A DNA stretch of 45,207 bases from Patescibacteria group bacterium. GTDB taxonomy: Bacteria; Patescibacteriota; Microgenomatia; UBA12405. Position numbers and translations under genes: made by a program. Shown one piece after another: positions 19,637 to 29,122 of the stretch; positions within the stretch are counted from its first letter, which is position 1; the number at the start of each line of letters is the position of its first letter. The stretch spans positions 1 through 45,207 of the forward strand of contig WARW01000023.1 in NCBI GenBank assembly GCA_013387215.1, written 5' to 3'. The notes under the pieces are model-generated. The model did not search any database, was not told the origin of the DNA, and saw only the letters and a program-made list of their open reading frames with translations.

Positions 19637-21607
19637 ATGGATCAAATAATTAACCCTTCAAATACACCCATCATCCCATCAAACGAACCGATAGATACGA
19701 CAAATAGTTCACCAATCAAAAAAAACCGTCCAATATTAAAGTTTGCCGTCTCTTTTTTCTCGGTTATTTTAATTTTAATAACTATCGTCGGAACATTGGG
19801 ATTTTTCTTTATTTATATTCCAGGAAAACAATTAATGGCTCAGGTTATGAGTGCAAAAGCTGAAACCCAAAATTTGAAGCAAGCAATTTCTGATAAAGAT
19901 TTAGTAAAAGCCAAAGATAGCATCAAAAGATTAAGACAACAAACTAATACTATTGAAGCAAGTTATAAAAAATTTGCTTTTGCAGGAGCTCTACCTGTTG
20001 TTAAAGAATATTACAAGGATGGCACCAGAACTATTGCTATTGCTAAAGATGCTCTAGATACTGGAGATATTCTGATAACATCCATTGAACCATACACTGA
20101 TTTCTTAGGTCTCAAAGGTAGTTCTGTAAGTAGCGCTAAAACTACTGAAGACCGCATCACTTTCTTAACCAATTCTATTGAAGGACTCGTTCCTCATATG
20201 GATGAAGTTGAGAAAAAAATGGCCAATATCGAAACTTCATTAAACCAAATCGACCCAAACCGTTATCCAGAAGAATTTAAAGGTTTCAAATTAAAATCTA
20301 ATATATTATTGGCTCAAGAAACTGTTGCCGATACTCATCAACTTGTTAAAAATGGCCAACCATTACTTTCAAAAATTTCCTGGCTTCTTGGTAAAGACAA
20401 ACCAAGACAGTACTTGATGGTATTCCAAAATGATAATGAACTCAGACCTAGTGGTGGTTTCTGGACTGCTTATAGCACTCTCACCGTTAAAGACGGGAAA
20501 GTTACACCAGGTGTTGCTAGTAATATTTATGATCTTGATGATAAAGTTAACAGCAAAGTCCCAGCTCCACGCATAATCAAAAGTTATCACATAAACGTTC
20601 CCTATCTTAATTTGCGCGACGCCAATCTTTCTCCTGATTTTCCAACTGACGCCCAAATCTTTGCCGATCAATATGCAAAAGCAATGGGCCGAAAAGAACC
20701 ATTTGACGCCATTATTGCTATCGATACAGATCTTCTTGTCGATATGGTCAGAGTCCTTGGTAAATTAGATACCAGAGTTGGAACATTCACCGCTAATCCT
20801 GATAAAAGATGTGATGGTTGTCCTTCAATTATTTATGATCTTGAATGGATTTCTGGACGTCCCAGAAATTACATTGAAAAAAATAGAAAAGATTTCTTAA
20901 ATCCTCTAATGTCATCATTACTAGCCAATATAATGGGTTCAGAAAAGTCCAAGATGGCTCCAATAGTTGAAACTTTCTTCAAAGATGTAAATCAAAAGCA
21001 TATTCTTGTTTACTTCCCTGACCAAGAAATGCAAAAAATTGGAAATCTAGCTAATATAACTGGACAAATAACTCAAACTGATAAAAATGTCGATTACGTA
21101 CACTTAAACGACGCAAATTTTGCAGCTGCAAAAAGCAATATTTTTATCACTCAAAAAATAAAGCACGATATAACAATTAAAAACGGTGTTGCTCAACATA
21201 AGATCACCGTTACATATAACAATCCTGCTCCTGCATCCAATTGTAATTTGGAAAAAGGTGATCTTTGTTTAAACGCTGCCAAATATCGGGACATGTTTAG
21301 ATTTTATGTACCTACTGGTTCTAAATTAATTAAGATGACCGGCTCTGAAGTTGAACCTGTTCAATATGAAGAACTAGGTAAACAAGTCTTTGAAGGATTT
21401 TATGGCAATAGATATCCTTTATATGCACAATCTAGCCTTAAGACAACAGTAGAATACACATCCGGAGCCAACATAGGTTCAACATATACATTGTTGCTTC
21501 AAAAACAACCTGGAACTAAACCAGTTGACTATGAATTAACAGTTAATGGTGAAAAACAAACACCATTCCAATGGGTTGCTGATAAAACAATTAAGCTATC
21601 CTTGTAA
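19637..21607 (+). CDS. DUF4012 domain membrane-anchored protein
   Basis: N-terminal TM; YLMVFQNDNELRPSGGFWTAYSTLTVKDGKV and DAIIAIDTDLLVDMVRVLGKLD, typical of DUF4012. Confidence 0.8.
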   Translation: MDQIINPSNTPIIPSNEPIDTTNSSPIKKNRPILKFAVSFFSVILILITIVGTLGFFFIYIPGKQLMAQVMSAKAETQNLKQAISDKDLVKAKDSIKRLRQQTNTIEASYKKFAFAGALPVVKEYYKDGTRTIAIAKDALDTGDILITSIEPYTDFLGLKGSSVSSAKTTEDRITFLTNSIEGLVPHMDEVEKKMANIETSLNQIDPNRYPEEFKGFKLKSNILLAQETVADTHQLVKNGQPLLSKISWLLGKDKPRQYLMVFQNDNELRPSGGFWTAYSTLTVKDGKVTPGVASNIYDLDDKVNSKVPAPRIIKSYHINVPYLNLRDANLSPDFPTDAQIFADQYAKAMGRKEPFDAIIAIDTDLLVDMVRVLGKLDTRVGTFTANPDKRCDGCPSIIYDLEWISGRPRNYIEKNRKDFLNPLMSSLLANIMGSEKSKMAPIVETFFKDVNQKHILVYFPDQEMQKIGNLANITGQITQTDKNVDYVHLNDANFAAAKSNIFITQKIKHDITIKNGVAQHKITVTYNNPAPASNCNLEKGDLCLNAAKYRDMFRFYVPTGSKLIKMTGSEVEPVQYEELGKQVFEGFYGNRYPLYAQSSLKTTVEYTSGANIGSTYTLLLQKQPGTKPVDYELTVNGEKQTPFQWVADKTIKLSL

Positions 21608-22168
21608 ATGGAAAAATACCATTCAACTCTAGGTATTGTCATAAATAAAAAAACCATTAAAGAGACTGACTTACTTATTACACTCTTAACTCCTCGAGAC
21701 GGGAAAGTAACAGCACTTGCTAAAGGTGCGAAAAATATCCGGAGTAGCCGTCTTAGTTCATTGCAGTTAGGCAATATTGTTAAAGTAAGTTTATATTCTA
21801 AAAATGATTATTTATGGCTTTCAGAGGCAAAAACGATTGATCCTTTTTTACAGCATGATAAAAGTCTCGCTCAGTTAAATTTACTTTTTTATTTTTTAGA
21901 AATAGTAAATAACTTAGTTGCTGAAAATCAACAAATAGAAGGAGTCTATACTGTTTCTCAAAAAATAATTAACTCGATAAACAATAATTTTGTGAGTCAG
22001 TATATTGAAAACGAAATTTTATTTCTTCAATTATTAGGCTTTGGTGTTCCACCTGAAATTGAATCAAATTTCAAAAATAAGGATTATAAAACTACTCAAA
22101 AATTCATAAAAAAATATTTTGAATCAATTATCGAAAAACCCTTAGAGAGCAATAAATTGTTTAAATAA
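21608..22168 (+). CDS. recO: DNA repair protein RecO (short form)
   Basis: LGIVINKKTIKETDLLITLLTPRDGKVTALAKGAKNIRSSRLSSLQLGNIVKVSLY: RecO OB-fold N-domain; 186 aa. Confidence 0.85.
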   Translation: MEKYHSTLGIVINKKTIKETDLLITLLTPRDGKVTALAKGAKNIRSSRLSSLQLGNIVKVSLYSKNDYLWLSEAKTIDPFLQHDKSLAQLNLLFYFLEIVNNLVAENQQIEGVYTVSQKIINSINNNFVSQYIENEILFLQLLGFGVPPEIESNFKNKDYKTTQKFIKKYFESIIEKPLESNKLFK

Positions 22169-22172
22169 TGAT

Positions 22173-22200
22173 TTGACATTAAAAGTAAATTGATGATAAA
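22173..22200 (+). promoter_or_regulatory. Promoter for glyS T-box transcript
   Basis: TTGACA (22173-22178), 16-nt spacer, GATAAA (22195-22200). Confidence 0.55.
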
Positions 22201-22350
22201 CTCCATTCATAATCAGTTATGATGAGTCTGGCAACCTCGGAGCTGAAACATTGTAAAGTGGATAGATTAAATGGAATAAATGATCTATCAAGTAGGGTGG
22301 AACCGCGGAAATATCACATTTTCGTCCCTAAAAATTAATTTTTATAGGAG
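22201..22350 (+). promoter_or_regulatory. T-box riboswitch (glyS leader), apparently translational
   Basis: T-box core AGGGTGGAACCGCGG (22294-22308). Antiterminator-type fold: AGGG/CCCT with UGGAACC bulge, closed by GCGGAAAT/ATTTTCGT. Upstream Stem III-like GATAGAT/ATCTATC (22261-22267/22283-22289). Downstream CCTA(22327-22330)/TAGG(22345-22348) can mask the SD AGGAG (22346-22350). Confidence 0.9.
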
Positions 22351-22355
22351 ACAAA

Positions 22356-23699
22356 ATGGCCGAAAATAATCAAAGCGATTTAGTTAGTAAAATCGTTAGC
22401 CTTTGTAAAAGAAGGGGAATAGTTTTTCAAAATTCTGAAATTTATGGCGGTATTCAAGGTTTTTATGATTATGGACCAGTTGGATCTTTAATGAAGATAA
22501 ATTGGAAAAATGCTTGGTGGACTGATAATGTTGTTCGAAGAAGAGATGTTGTCGGTATTGATGGTGCAATAATTACTCATCCACGCGTGTGGGAAGCGTC
22601 AGGTCATGTTCAAAACTTTACAGACACTTTAGTTGAATGCAAAAGTTGTCACAAAAGATTTAGAGTTGACCAAATAGAAGATCAAAAAAAATGTGCTGAA
22701 TGCGGTGGACAACTTACCGAACCAAAAAAATATAATTTGATGTTTAAAACAGAAATAGGTGTTATTGAAGGTGAAAAAACCACCGCCTATCTTAAAGCCG
22801 AAGCTTGTCAAACAATTTATTTAGATTTCAAAAACGTAGTTGATTCTTCAAGAGTTAAAATTCCTTTTGGTATTGCTCAAATTGGTAAAGCTTTCAGAAA
22901 TGAAATTACTCCTAAAAATTTCTTATATCGTCTAAGAGAATTTGAACAATGGGATATTCAATTTTTCACTCATCCATCTGAAATGGAAAAGTGGTTTGAA
23001 TATTGGAAAGAGAATCGAATGAATTGGTATAAATCAATGCTCAACGACCCATCTAAACTCAGATTCAAAGAACACGCAAAAGATGAATTAGCATTCTACG
23101 CTAAAAAAGCTTTTGATATTGAATATGATGCTCCATGGGGTTGGTCTGAAATGGAAGGTATCCATTGGCGTTCAGATTACGATTTGACTCAACACAGCAA
23201 ATTTAGTGGTCAAGATTTAAGCTATATCGATCCAATTACTCACGAAAGATATTTACCTTGGATAGTAGAAACTTCTGGCGGTGTTGATCGAAACTTTTTC
23301 TTTATGCTCCTTGACGCATATAGAGAAGAAGAAACACCAAGTGGTGAAACTAGAACTTATCTAAAAATAAATCCAAGAATAGCTGCTTATAAAATTGCTA
23401 TATTTCCATTAGCTGCTAATAAACCAGAACTTATTACAAAAGCAGAAGGAATTTTTGATAAACTATCTCAAAAATACTCCGTAGATTGGGATGATTCAAG
23501 TAACATTGGTAAAAAATATCGCCGACAGGATGAAATTGGTACTCCTTGGTGTTTAGTCGTAGATTTCCAAACTCTTGAAGACAATACTGTCACTATTCGA
23601 GATCGAGACACTATGTCTCAAATCAGAATTAATGTTGATGAAGTTGACAGTTGGTTAGAAAAACAGTTAAATAGTAAATATGAAAATATCAAATCATAA
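22356..23699 (+). CDS. glyS: Glycyl-tRNA synthetase (single-chain class II type)
   Basis: KIVSLCKRRGIVFQNSEIYGGIQGFYDYGPVGSLMKINW, GIAQIGKAFRNEITPKNFLYRLREFEQWDIQFF, ETSGGVDRNFFFMLLDAY. Confidence 0.95.
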   Translation: MAENNQSDLVSKIVSLCKRRGIVFQNSEIYGGIQGFYDYGPVGSLMKINWKNAWWTDNVVRRRDVVGIDGAIITHPRVWEASGHVQNFTDTLVECKSCHKRFRVDQIEDQKKCAECGGQLTEPKKYNLMFKTEIGVIEGEKTTAYLKAEACQTIYLDFKNVVDSSRVKIPFGIAQIGKAFRNEITPKNFLYRLREFEQWDIQFFTHPSEMEKWFEYWKENRMNWYKSMLNDPSKLRFKEHAKDELAFYAKKAFDIEYDAPWGWSEMEGIHWRSDYDLTQHSKFSGQDLSYIDPITHERYLPWIVETSGGVDRNFFFMLLDAYREEETPSGETRTYLKINPRIAAYKIAIFPLAANKPELITKAEGIFDKLSQKYSVDWDDSSNIGKKYRRQDEIGTPWCLVVDFQTLEDNTVTIRDRDTMSQIRINVDEVDSWLEKQLNSKYENIKS

Positions 23700-24417
23700 A
23701 CAACTATTACTTGCTGCAATCGTTATTACGTCTTCATTGTTTTTAACTGCCTGTGGTAAAAAAACCACGACTGCTAAACCTACACTAAAAACTAATGTGC
23801 AATCAACAAAAACAATCGAATTAAGCCCACAAGATAGACCATATATTAGTTTAACCCCAAGAGCTGATGGTCATTTATTGACACTTAAAATAGATAACAT
23901 TCCATCTTCAGTAACTCAACTTGATTATGAATTAATATACACAGTTCATGATCCTGCAACCAATCAAGATATAGAAAAAGGGGTCGGTGATACAGTTAAA
24001 GAAGTCAGTAAAAGTATTTCTAAAGATCTTTTATTAGGAACCGAAAGCTGCACAAATGGCTGTAAATATTCTTATGATAATGGTGTCAATGGAGGAACCT
24101 TAACACTAACTCTAATGACTGCCGAAGGTCAGGCAGTCTTTGAATCTCCATTCGTTTTTAAATCTTCAGCGGATATTAAAAAAGAAAATGGAATTTCTTT
24201 GCCTGCTGAAAATATAACAGTTAGTGCCACTACTACCACTAAAAGTGATTTCTTTGTTATGTTAAAAAATTACGGTTTGCCAAAGGGTATAACTGCTAAA
24301 ACTGCTTATTCTATATTTTCAAACGGTACCGGTGCTGGAAAAATTAGTTCAATTTCTCCAAACACAGTTACTAAATCATCCATAACTTCAATTGTGGGCG
24401 ATTATCTTGCTCAATAA
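23680..24417 (+). CDS. Putative lipoprotein
   Basis: Signal peptide with lipobox SLFLTACGKK; overlaps glyS by 20 nt. Confidence 0.75.
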   Translation: MKISNHKQLLLAAIVITSSLFLTACGKKTTTAKPTLKTNVQSTKTIELSPQDRPYISLTPRADGHLLTLKIDNIPSSVTQLDYELIYTVHDPATNQDIEKGVGDTVKEVSKSISKDLLLGTESCTNGCKYSYDNGVNGGTLTLTLMTAEGQAVFESPFVFKSSADIKKENGISLPAENITVSATTTTKSDFFVMLKNYGLPKGITAKTAYSIFSNGTGAGKISSISPNTVTKSSITSIVGDYLAQ

Positions 24418-25301
24418 TGGATTATCATTATTCCGTCCTGTCGAAAGAGGCAATTGAACATTTAGAAGTCAAACCAAAAGGTATTTATATTGATGCCACT
24501 CTTGGTCATGGCGGACATACCTTAGAAATACTTAAAAAAGGCGGTATTGTTTATGGAATCGATCAGGATCCAAAAAATCTAGAGTTAGCCACACAAAGAA
24601 TCAAAGTTGAAGGTTTTGCTGACAATTTCTTTCCTATTCACTCCAATTTCAATAAAGTTGATGAAATAGTGAAGAATAATATCAAACAAAAGATTGATGG
24701 TTTAATTGTTGATTTAGGACTTAGTTCTGACCAACAAAAATCAGAAGGAAGAGGATTTTCTTTTAATGACACTTCTTCTCTCGATATGCGCCTAGATCCT
24801 GAACACCAAGAAGTATCGGCTGAAATGATTATAAATACCGCTTCTTATGAAGATTTATATAAAGTATTTACAAAATATGGCCAAGAGTTAAGAAGTAAAC
24901 CGATTATTCTAAGAATTATCCGCGAACGCCAAAAATCACCTATAAAAACTGGCGAAAGACTAGCCGACATTATTAGAAATTATTACAAAGAACATCGTTT
25001 TCCTTCTAAAATCGATCCTAGCACAAAAATTTTCATGAGCTTAAGAATCGTTGTTAATAACGAATTTGAAAACCTCAAAAAACTACTCGATCAAACACTT
25101 TCTATTACCAAACCAAACGGAAAAATTTCAGTAATCACTTTTCATTCTGGTGAAGACCGAATAGTAAAACAGTTTATCCAAAAATCTAATCGAGAAAAAT
25201 TAATTGATAATGTTTCAAAAGCTATTAAACCAAGCTTTGAAGAAATCAAAATGAATCCACTATCTCGCTCTGCCACCCTAAGATCATATAGAATAGTTTA
25301 A
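24417..25301 (+). CDS. rsmH: 16S rRNA (cytosine1402-N4)-methyltransferase
   Basis: YHYSVLSKEAIEHLEVKPKGIYIDATLGHGGHTLEIL, DGLIVDLGLSSDQ, GRGFSFNDTSSLDMRLD, ISVITFHSGEDRIVKQF. Confidence 0.96.
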   Translation: MDYHYSVLSKEAIEHLEVKPKGIYIDATLGHGGHTLEILKKGGIVYGIDQDPKNLELATQRIKVEGFADNFFPIHSNFNKVDEIVKNNIKQKIDGLIVDLGLSSDQQKSEGRGFSFNDTSSLDMRLDPEHQEVSAEMIINTASYEDLYKVFTKYGQELRSKPIILRIIRERQKSPIKTGERLADIIRNYYKEHRFPSKIDPSTKIFMSLRIVVNNEFENLKKLLDQTLSITKPNGKISVITFHSGEDRIVKQFIQKSNREKLIDNVSKAIKPSFEEIKMNPLSRSATLRSYRIV

Positions 25302-25573
25302 TGTCAAATAGAATTCTATTGACCATCTTAGTTTTATCTTTGCTAATCCAAATATCTTTTTCGTTTTATTATTCAAGTGAAATAATTAATCAAAACAATT
25401 TACTTGATACCACTAAAACTCAACTTGATATTCTTGATAAACAAAAACAAGAACTTGAAAACCAATTAGCTCGATTAACATCAATAAAATATCTCCAAAC
25501 TCAAGTTTCTCAGAAAAACTTTATTCCCATCAAAAATCAAATAAATTTAAACGAAAAACAAATTGTTAACTGA
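25301..25573 (+). CDS. FtsL-like division protein (TM plus coiled coil)
   Basis: 90 aa, one N-terminal TM then coiled coil, located between rsmH and ftsI. Confidence 0.6.
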   Translation: MSNRILLTILVLSLLIQISFSFYYSSEIINQNNLLDTTKTQLDILDKQKQELENQLARLTSIKYLQTQVSQKNFIPIKNQINLNEKQIVN

Positions 25574-27185
25574 AAGATCAAAAATACTATTATTGTCATT
25601 GTTACTAACATTTGGCCTAATCACAGCCAAATTATTTTATTGGCAAATAGTTAAAAGCCCTGAACTAAAAGAGAAAGCTTTAAACCAAACTTATAAATTA
25701 GAAACCATTCCACCAAAAAGGGGATACATATACACTTCAGATAACTTTCCGGTTGCTTTAAATCTTACTTACTATCAGATATCTATTTATAAACCAAATC
25801 TTAAAGATAACCTTGAAAATGTAATTAAAAATATAGACAGCATCGTTCCTAATTTTCAAAAAGACAATCAAAATACTATCACTAATTTTATTTCTAATAC
25901 AAACCAGAAATGGATTACCTTTCCAACAAACATCACTCAAGAACAACGAGATAAATTAGACATCAATGGTCTTGATTACACTAAATACGATAAACGCTAT
26001 TATCCAGAGGAAGGTTTAGCTCAAAGTATAATTGGAACTAACAGCTATGGTGGTCTGGAATCTTATTACAATAAACAGCTAAAAGGTAAAACAGGTTTTA
26101 CTTGGTCGTCTAAAGATGCCACAGGAAAAACCATTTTAACTAAAAAAACTTGGGGTTCTGAAGCTATTGAAGGACGAGATCTTCATACAACAATTAATCG
26201 CAGTGTTCAGTTTTTAGTTGAAAATGCCATTAAAGATGGTGTTCAAAAATATTCAGCTGATTCAGGATCAATCACAATAATGGAACCAAAAACTGGAGCC
26301 CTTTTAGCAATGGCTAACTTTACTGCCACCAGTTCATCAAAAGCCAGTGCTTTTAAAAATTCAACTATTTCCGATCTTTTCGAACCAGGTTCGATTTTTA
26401 AACCAATAATTATGACCATGGCTTTTGATAAAAAGGCCATAGACTTAAACTATATTTGTACTAAATGTGGTTCTCCAAGACCTATTGGTAAATATACAAT
26501 AACTAATTGGGACTCTGAACTTCATCCCAATTCTACAGTTCAAGACATAATTAAGAATTCTGACAACATCGGTATGAGTTATATTATGGATAGATTGGGA
26601 TTAAATAGTTTTTTAGATTATTATCATAAACTTGGTCTAACTCAAAAAACCGGCATAGATCTTCAAGGTGAAGCCAAACCTCCAATTAAAAATGAATGGC
26701 CTGATATCGATTTAGCTACAGCTTCATTTGGACAAGGTGTTGCCGTAACTCAAATTAATATGCTTCAGGCTTTTAATGTTATTGCCAACGACGGAGTCCT
26801 AACTCATCCTCATATCCTTGATTATTTTGACGAAAATGGCAAATTGATAAAATATAAACCCAAAACTGAAACTAAAGTTTTTGAACCAGCAGCCACAACT
26901 ATGATGAAATCAGTTTTAAAATACGCAGTCGAAAACGGAGTCACGGCTCGTTTTAAACCAGCCGATCTTGAAGTTTGTGCTAAAAGCGGCACAGCCCAAG
27001 TTGCAGTTCAGGGAGGATATACTGATTCATCAACTATTGCCTCATACATCGGTTTTGCGCCCTGCCAGAACCCTAAGTTTACTATGATCGTCACCATCAA
27101 TAACCCAAGAACATCACCTTGGGGTTCAAGTACAGCCGCACCAATTTGGTACGACTTAGCAGACTCTATTAATCATTTGCTATAA
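25563..27185 (+). CDS. ftsI: Penicillin-binding protein, FtsI/PBP2-like transpeptidase
   Basis: PPKRGYIYTSDNFPVALN, FEPGSIFKPIIMTMAFD (SxxK), SDNIG (SxN), AKSGTAQVAVQGGY (KSGT). TTG start. Confidence 0.92.
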   Translation: MLTERSKILLLSLLLTFGLITAKLFYWQIVKSPELKEKALNQTYKLETIPPKRGYIYTSDNFPVALNLTYYQISIYKPNLKDNLENVIKNIDSIVPNFQKDNQNTITNFISNTNQKWITFPTNITQEQRDKLDINGLDYTKYDKRYYPEEGLAQSIIGTNSYGGLESYYNKQLKGKTGFTWSSKDATGKTILTKKTWGSEAIEGRDLHTTINRSVQFLVENAIKDGVQKYSADSGSITIMEPKTGALLAMANFTATSSSKASAFKNSTISDLFEPGSIFKPIIMTMAFDKKAIDLNYICTKCGSPRPIGKYTITNWDSELHPNSTVQDIIKNSDNIGMSYIMDRLGLNSFLDYYHKLGLTQKTGIDLQGEAKPPIKNEWPDIDLATASFGQGVAVTQINMLQAFNVIANDGVLTHPHILDYFDENGKLIKYKPKTETKVFEPAATTMMKSVLKYAVENGVTARFKPADLEVCAKSGTAQVAVQGGYTDSSTIASYIGFAPCQNPKFTMIVTINNPRTSPWGSSTAAPIWYDLADSINHLL

Positions 27186-27196
27186 TAAGCTACGAA

Positions 27197-28522
27197 ATGC
27201 CAATCACTTCTATAAAATCTTTTATTCAAAAGTCTAAAAACTTTTTAATACATCAACCTAAAGGATTATTTTATAATCTTAAATACGGCTATCCAACTAA
27301 AAAATTAACTTTAATTGGTATTACTGGCACAGATGGCAAAACTACAACCTGTACTCTCATTTATGAAATCTTAAAAGAAGCTGGTTATAAAGTTGGAATG
27401 ATTAACACTATTGGCGCAAGAATAGGCGATAAAGAATATAATACCGGTCTACACACCACCAGCCCAGATCCAGCCAAACTTCAAGATTTATTTTCTCAGA
27501 TGGTCAAGGCAGGTATGACTCATGTGGTTTGTGAAGTCACTTCCCATGCTTTAGATCAGCACCGATTCTTTGGATGTAATTTTAAGATTTCTGCTATCAC
27601 CAACATTTCTCATGAACACCTTGATTACCATAAAACAATGGAAAACTATATTGCTTCAAAAGTAAAACTTTTCGAACAATCCCAACAGGCTGTTCTAAAC
27701 ATAGACGATGAATCATATAAACAAATTAAAGCTTCGATAAATATACCAATTACCACTTATGGAGTTAAAAAAGCTTGCGATTATCAAGCCAAAGAAATAA
27801 AACTTAATGACAAGAGTTTAAAATTTAAAGTCAACAAGTTATCTTTAGAAACTGACAGTAATTATTCTTATCAAGTCTATAATATTTTGACTGCTCTTGC
27901 GGTAACTGAAAAACTCGGAATTGACCCAAAAATAGTTGAAAAAGTCATTAAAAATTTTCCTGCAACAAAAGGTCGTCGAGAAGAATTTTCTAATGATTTA
28001 AAAATAAAAACTATTATTGATTTTGCACACACACCAGCCGCCCTCAAAAGTACTTTGTCTTCGTTAAAAGAAAATACAAAAGGAAATTTAATTGTTATTT
28101 TTGGCGCAACCGGTGGACGAGATGTCAGTAAAAGACCTTTGATGGGGAAAATTGTTTCTGAAATTGCCAATATTGCCATTATAACTTCTGATGACACTCG
28201 CAATGAAAAAATTGAAGATATTAACAAAGATATTATTAGCGGTATAGATCAAAAAAACGCCAGGTTTCTTGATCCAGAAAAACTTGAAACCAATTCTCAG
28301 ATTCTAAATGCGAGCAAAGAATCGAAAAACAATTTTACTTATTTTAATATTCCAAATCGCCAAGATGCATTTAATTTGGCAATTAAATTAGCCCAACCTG
28401 GAGACACTGTAATTGCCTGCGGCAAAGGCCACGAAACTACTATTTTACTTGGTAACACCGAATATCCGTGGTCCGAGTCTGAAGCCTATAGAACTGCCTT
28501 TAGATTTAAAAAAATAAAATAA
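27197..28522 (+). CDS. murE: MurE-family Mur ligase, short N-terminal domain
   Basis: IGITGTDGKTTTCTLIYEIL, TTSPDPAKLQDLFSQMVKAGMTHVVCEVTSHALDQHRFFGC, NISHEHLDYHKTMENY, VIACGKGHE. Confidence 0.88.
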   Translation: MPITSIKSFIQKSKNFLIHQPKGLFYNLKYGYPTKKLTLIGITGTDGKTTTCTLIYEILKEAGYKVGMINTIGARIGDKEYNTGLHTTSPDPAKLQDLFSQMVKAGMTHVVCEVTSHALDQHRFFGCNFKISAITNISHEHLDYHKTMENYIASKVKLFEQSQQAVLNIDDESYKQIKASINIPITTYGVKKACDYQAKEIKLNDKSLKFKVNKLSLETDSNYSYQVYNILTALAVTEKLGIDPKIVEKVIKNFPATKGRREEFSNDLKIKTIIDFAHTPAALKSTLSSLKENTKGNLIVIFGATGGRDVSKRPLMGKIVSEIANIAIITSDDTRNEKIEDINKDIISGIDQKNARFLDPEKLETNSQILNASKESKNNFTYFNIPNRQDAFNLAIKLAQPGDTVIACGKGHETTILLGNTEYPWSESEAYRTAFRFKKIK

Positions 28523-28523
28523 C

Positions 28524-29120
28524 ATGCCACAATTCAATATAGCCACTTCTCAAAATATTGAAGAAAACTACGAAAAGGGATTCTTGCCACAAAGAAACGA
28601 CAAAAATTTGTTTTATCAGGATTCAAGTTGCCGTTCCGACTTATCAATATTTCAACTGAACTCGGAAAATCGCCGTATAATCCGAAAAACAGAAAATTTT
28701 TCTTTCGAAAAAATATTTTTAAACGATTTTATATATGATATTGAACTTCAAAAAAAACTATATAGTTGGGTGAAAACCTTAGAATGGGATTTTCCAGTAA
28801 GCTCAATTAAAAATATTTTTACTAATCATATTTTTAACTATGTCTATGTTTGGAAAAATGAAGAATCAAAAATAATTGCCTATGCAGTATGTTATTTTTC
28901 CCCAACCATAAGCCACATTGCTTACGTTTTTTATGATCCAGAATATAGCCACGGCAATTTACCAATCCGTTTAGTGCTGCAGGTTATTGAAGATAGTCAA
29001 AAACTAGGTCTTAAATATTGTTATTTAGGCCGTTTTTCTAAAGAAACTGGTTATTATAAAAGAAATATGCCCGGATTCCAGTTTTTTGATAACAACCAAT
29101 GGGTAGAATATAATAGTTAA
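28524..29120 (+). CDS. Arginyl/leucyl-tRNA-protein transferase (Ate/Bpt)-like GNAT-fold protein
   Basis: FYQDSSCRSDLSIFQLNSENRRIIRKTENF resembles the Ate N-region; IAYVFYDPEYSHGNLPIRLVLQVIEDSQKLGLKYCYLGRFSKETGYYKRNMPGFQFFDNNQW resembles the Ate/Bpt C-region. Confidence 0.65.
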   Translation: MPQFNIATSQNIEENYEKGFLPQRNDKNLFYQDSSCRSDLSIFQLNSENRRIIRKTENFSFEKIFLNDFIYDIELQKKLYSWVKTLEWDFPVSSIKNIFTNHIFNYVYVWKNEESKIIAYAVCYFSPTISHIAYVFYDPEYSHGNLPIRLVLQVIEDSQKLGLKYCYLGRFSKETGYYKRNMPGFQFFDNNQWVEYNS

Positions 29121-29122
29121 TA

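Noticed and set aside
22321-22350. Intrinsic terminator in the glyS leader
   Set aside because: The hairpin CCTAAAAA/TTTTTATAGG is not followed by a T-run and instead covers the SD.
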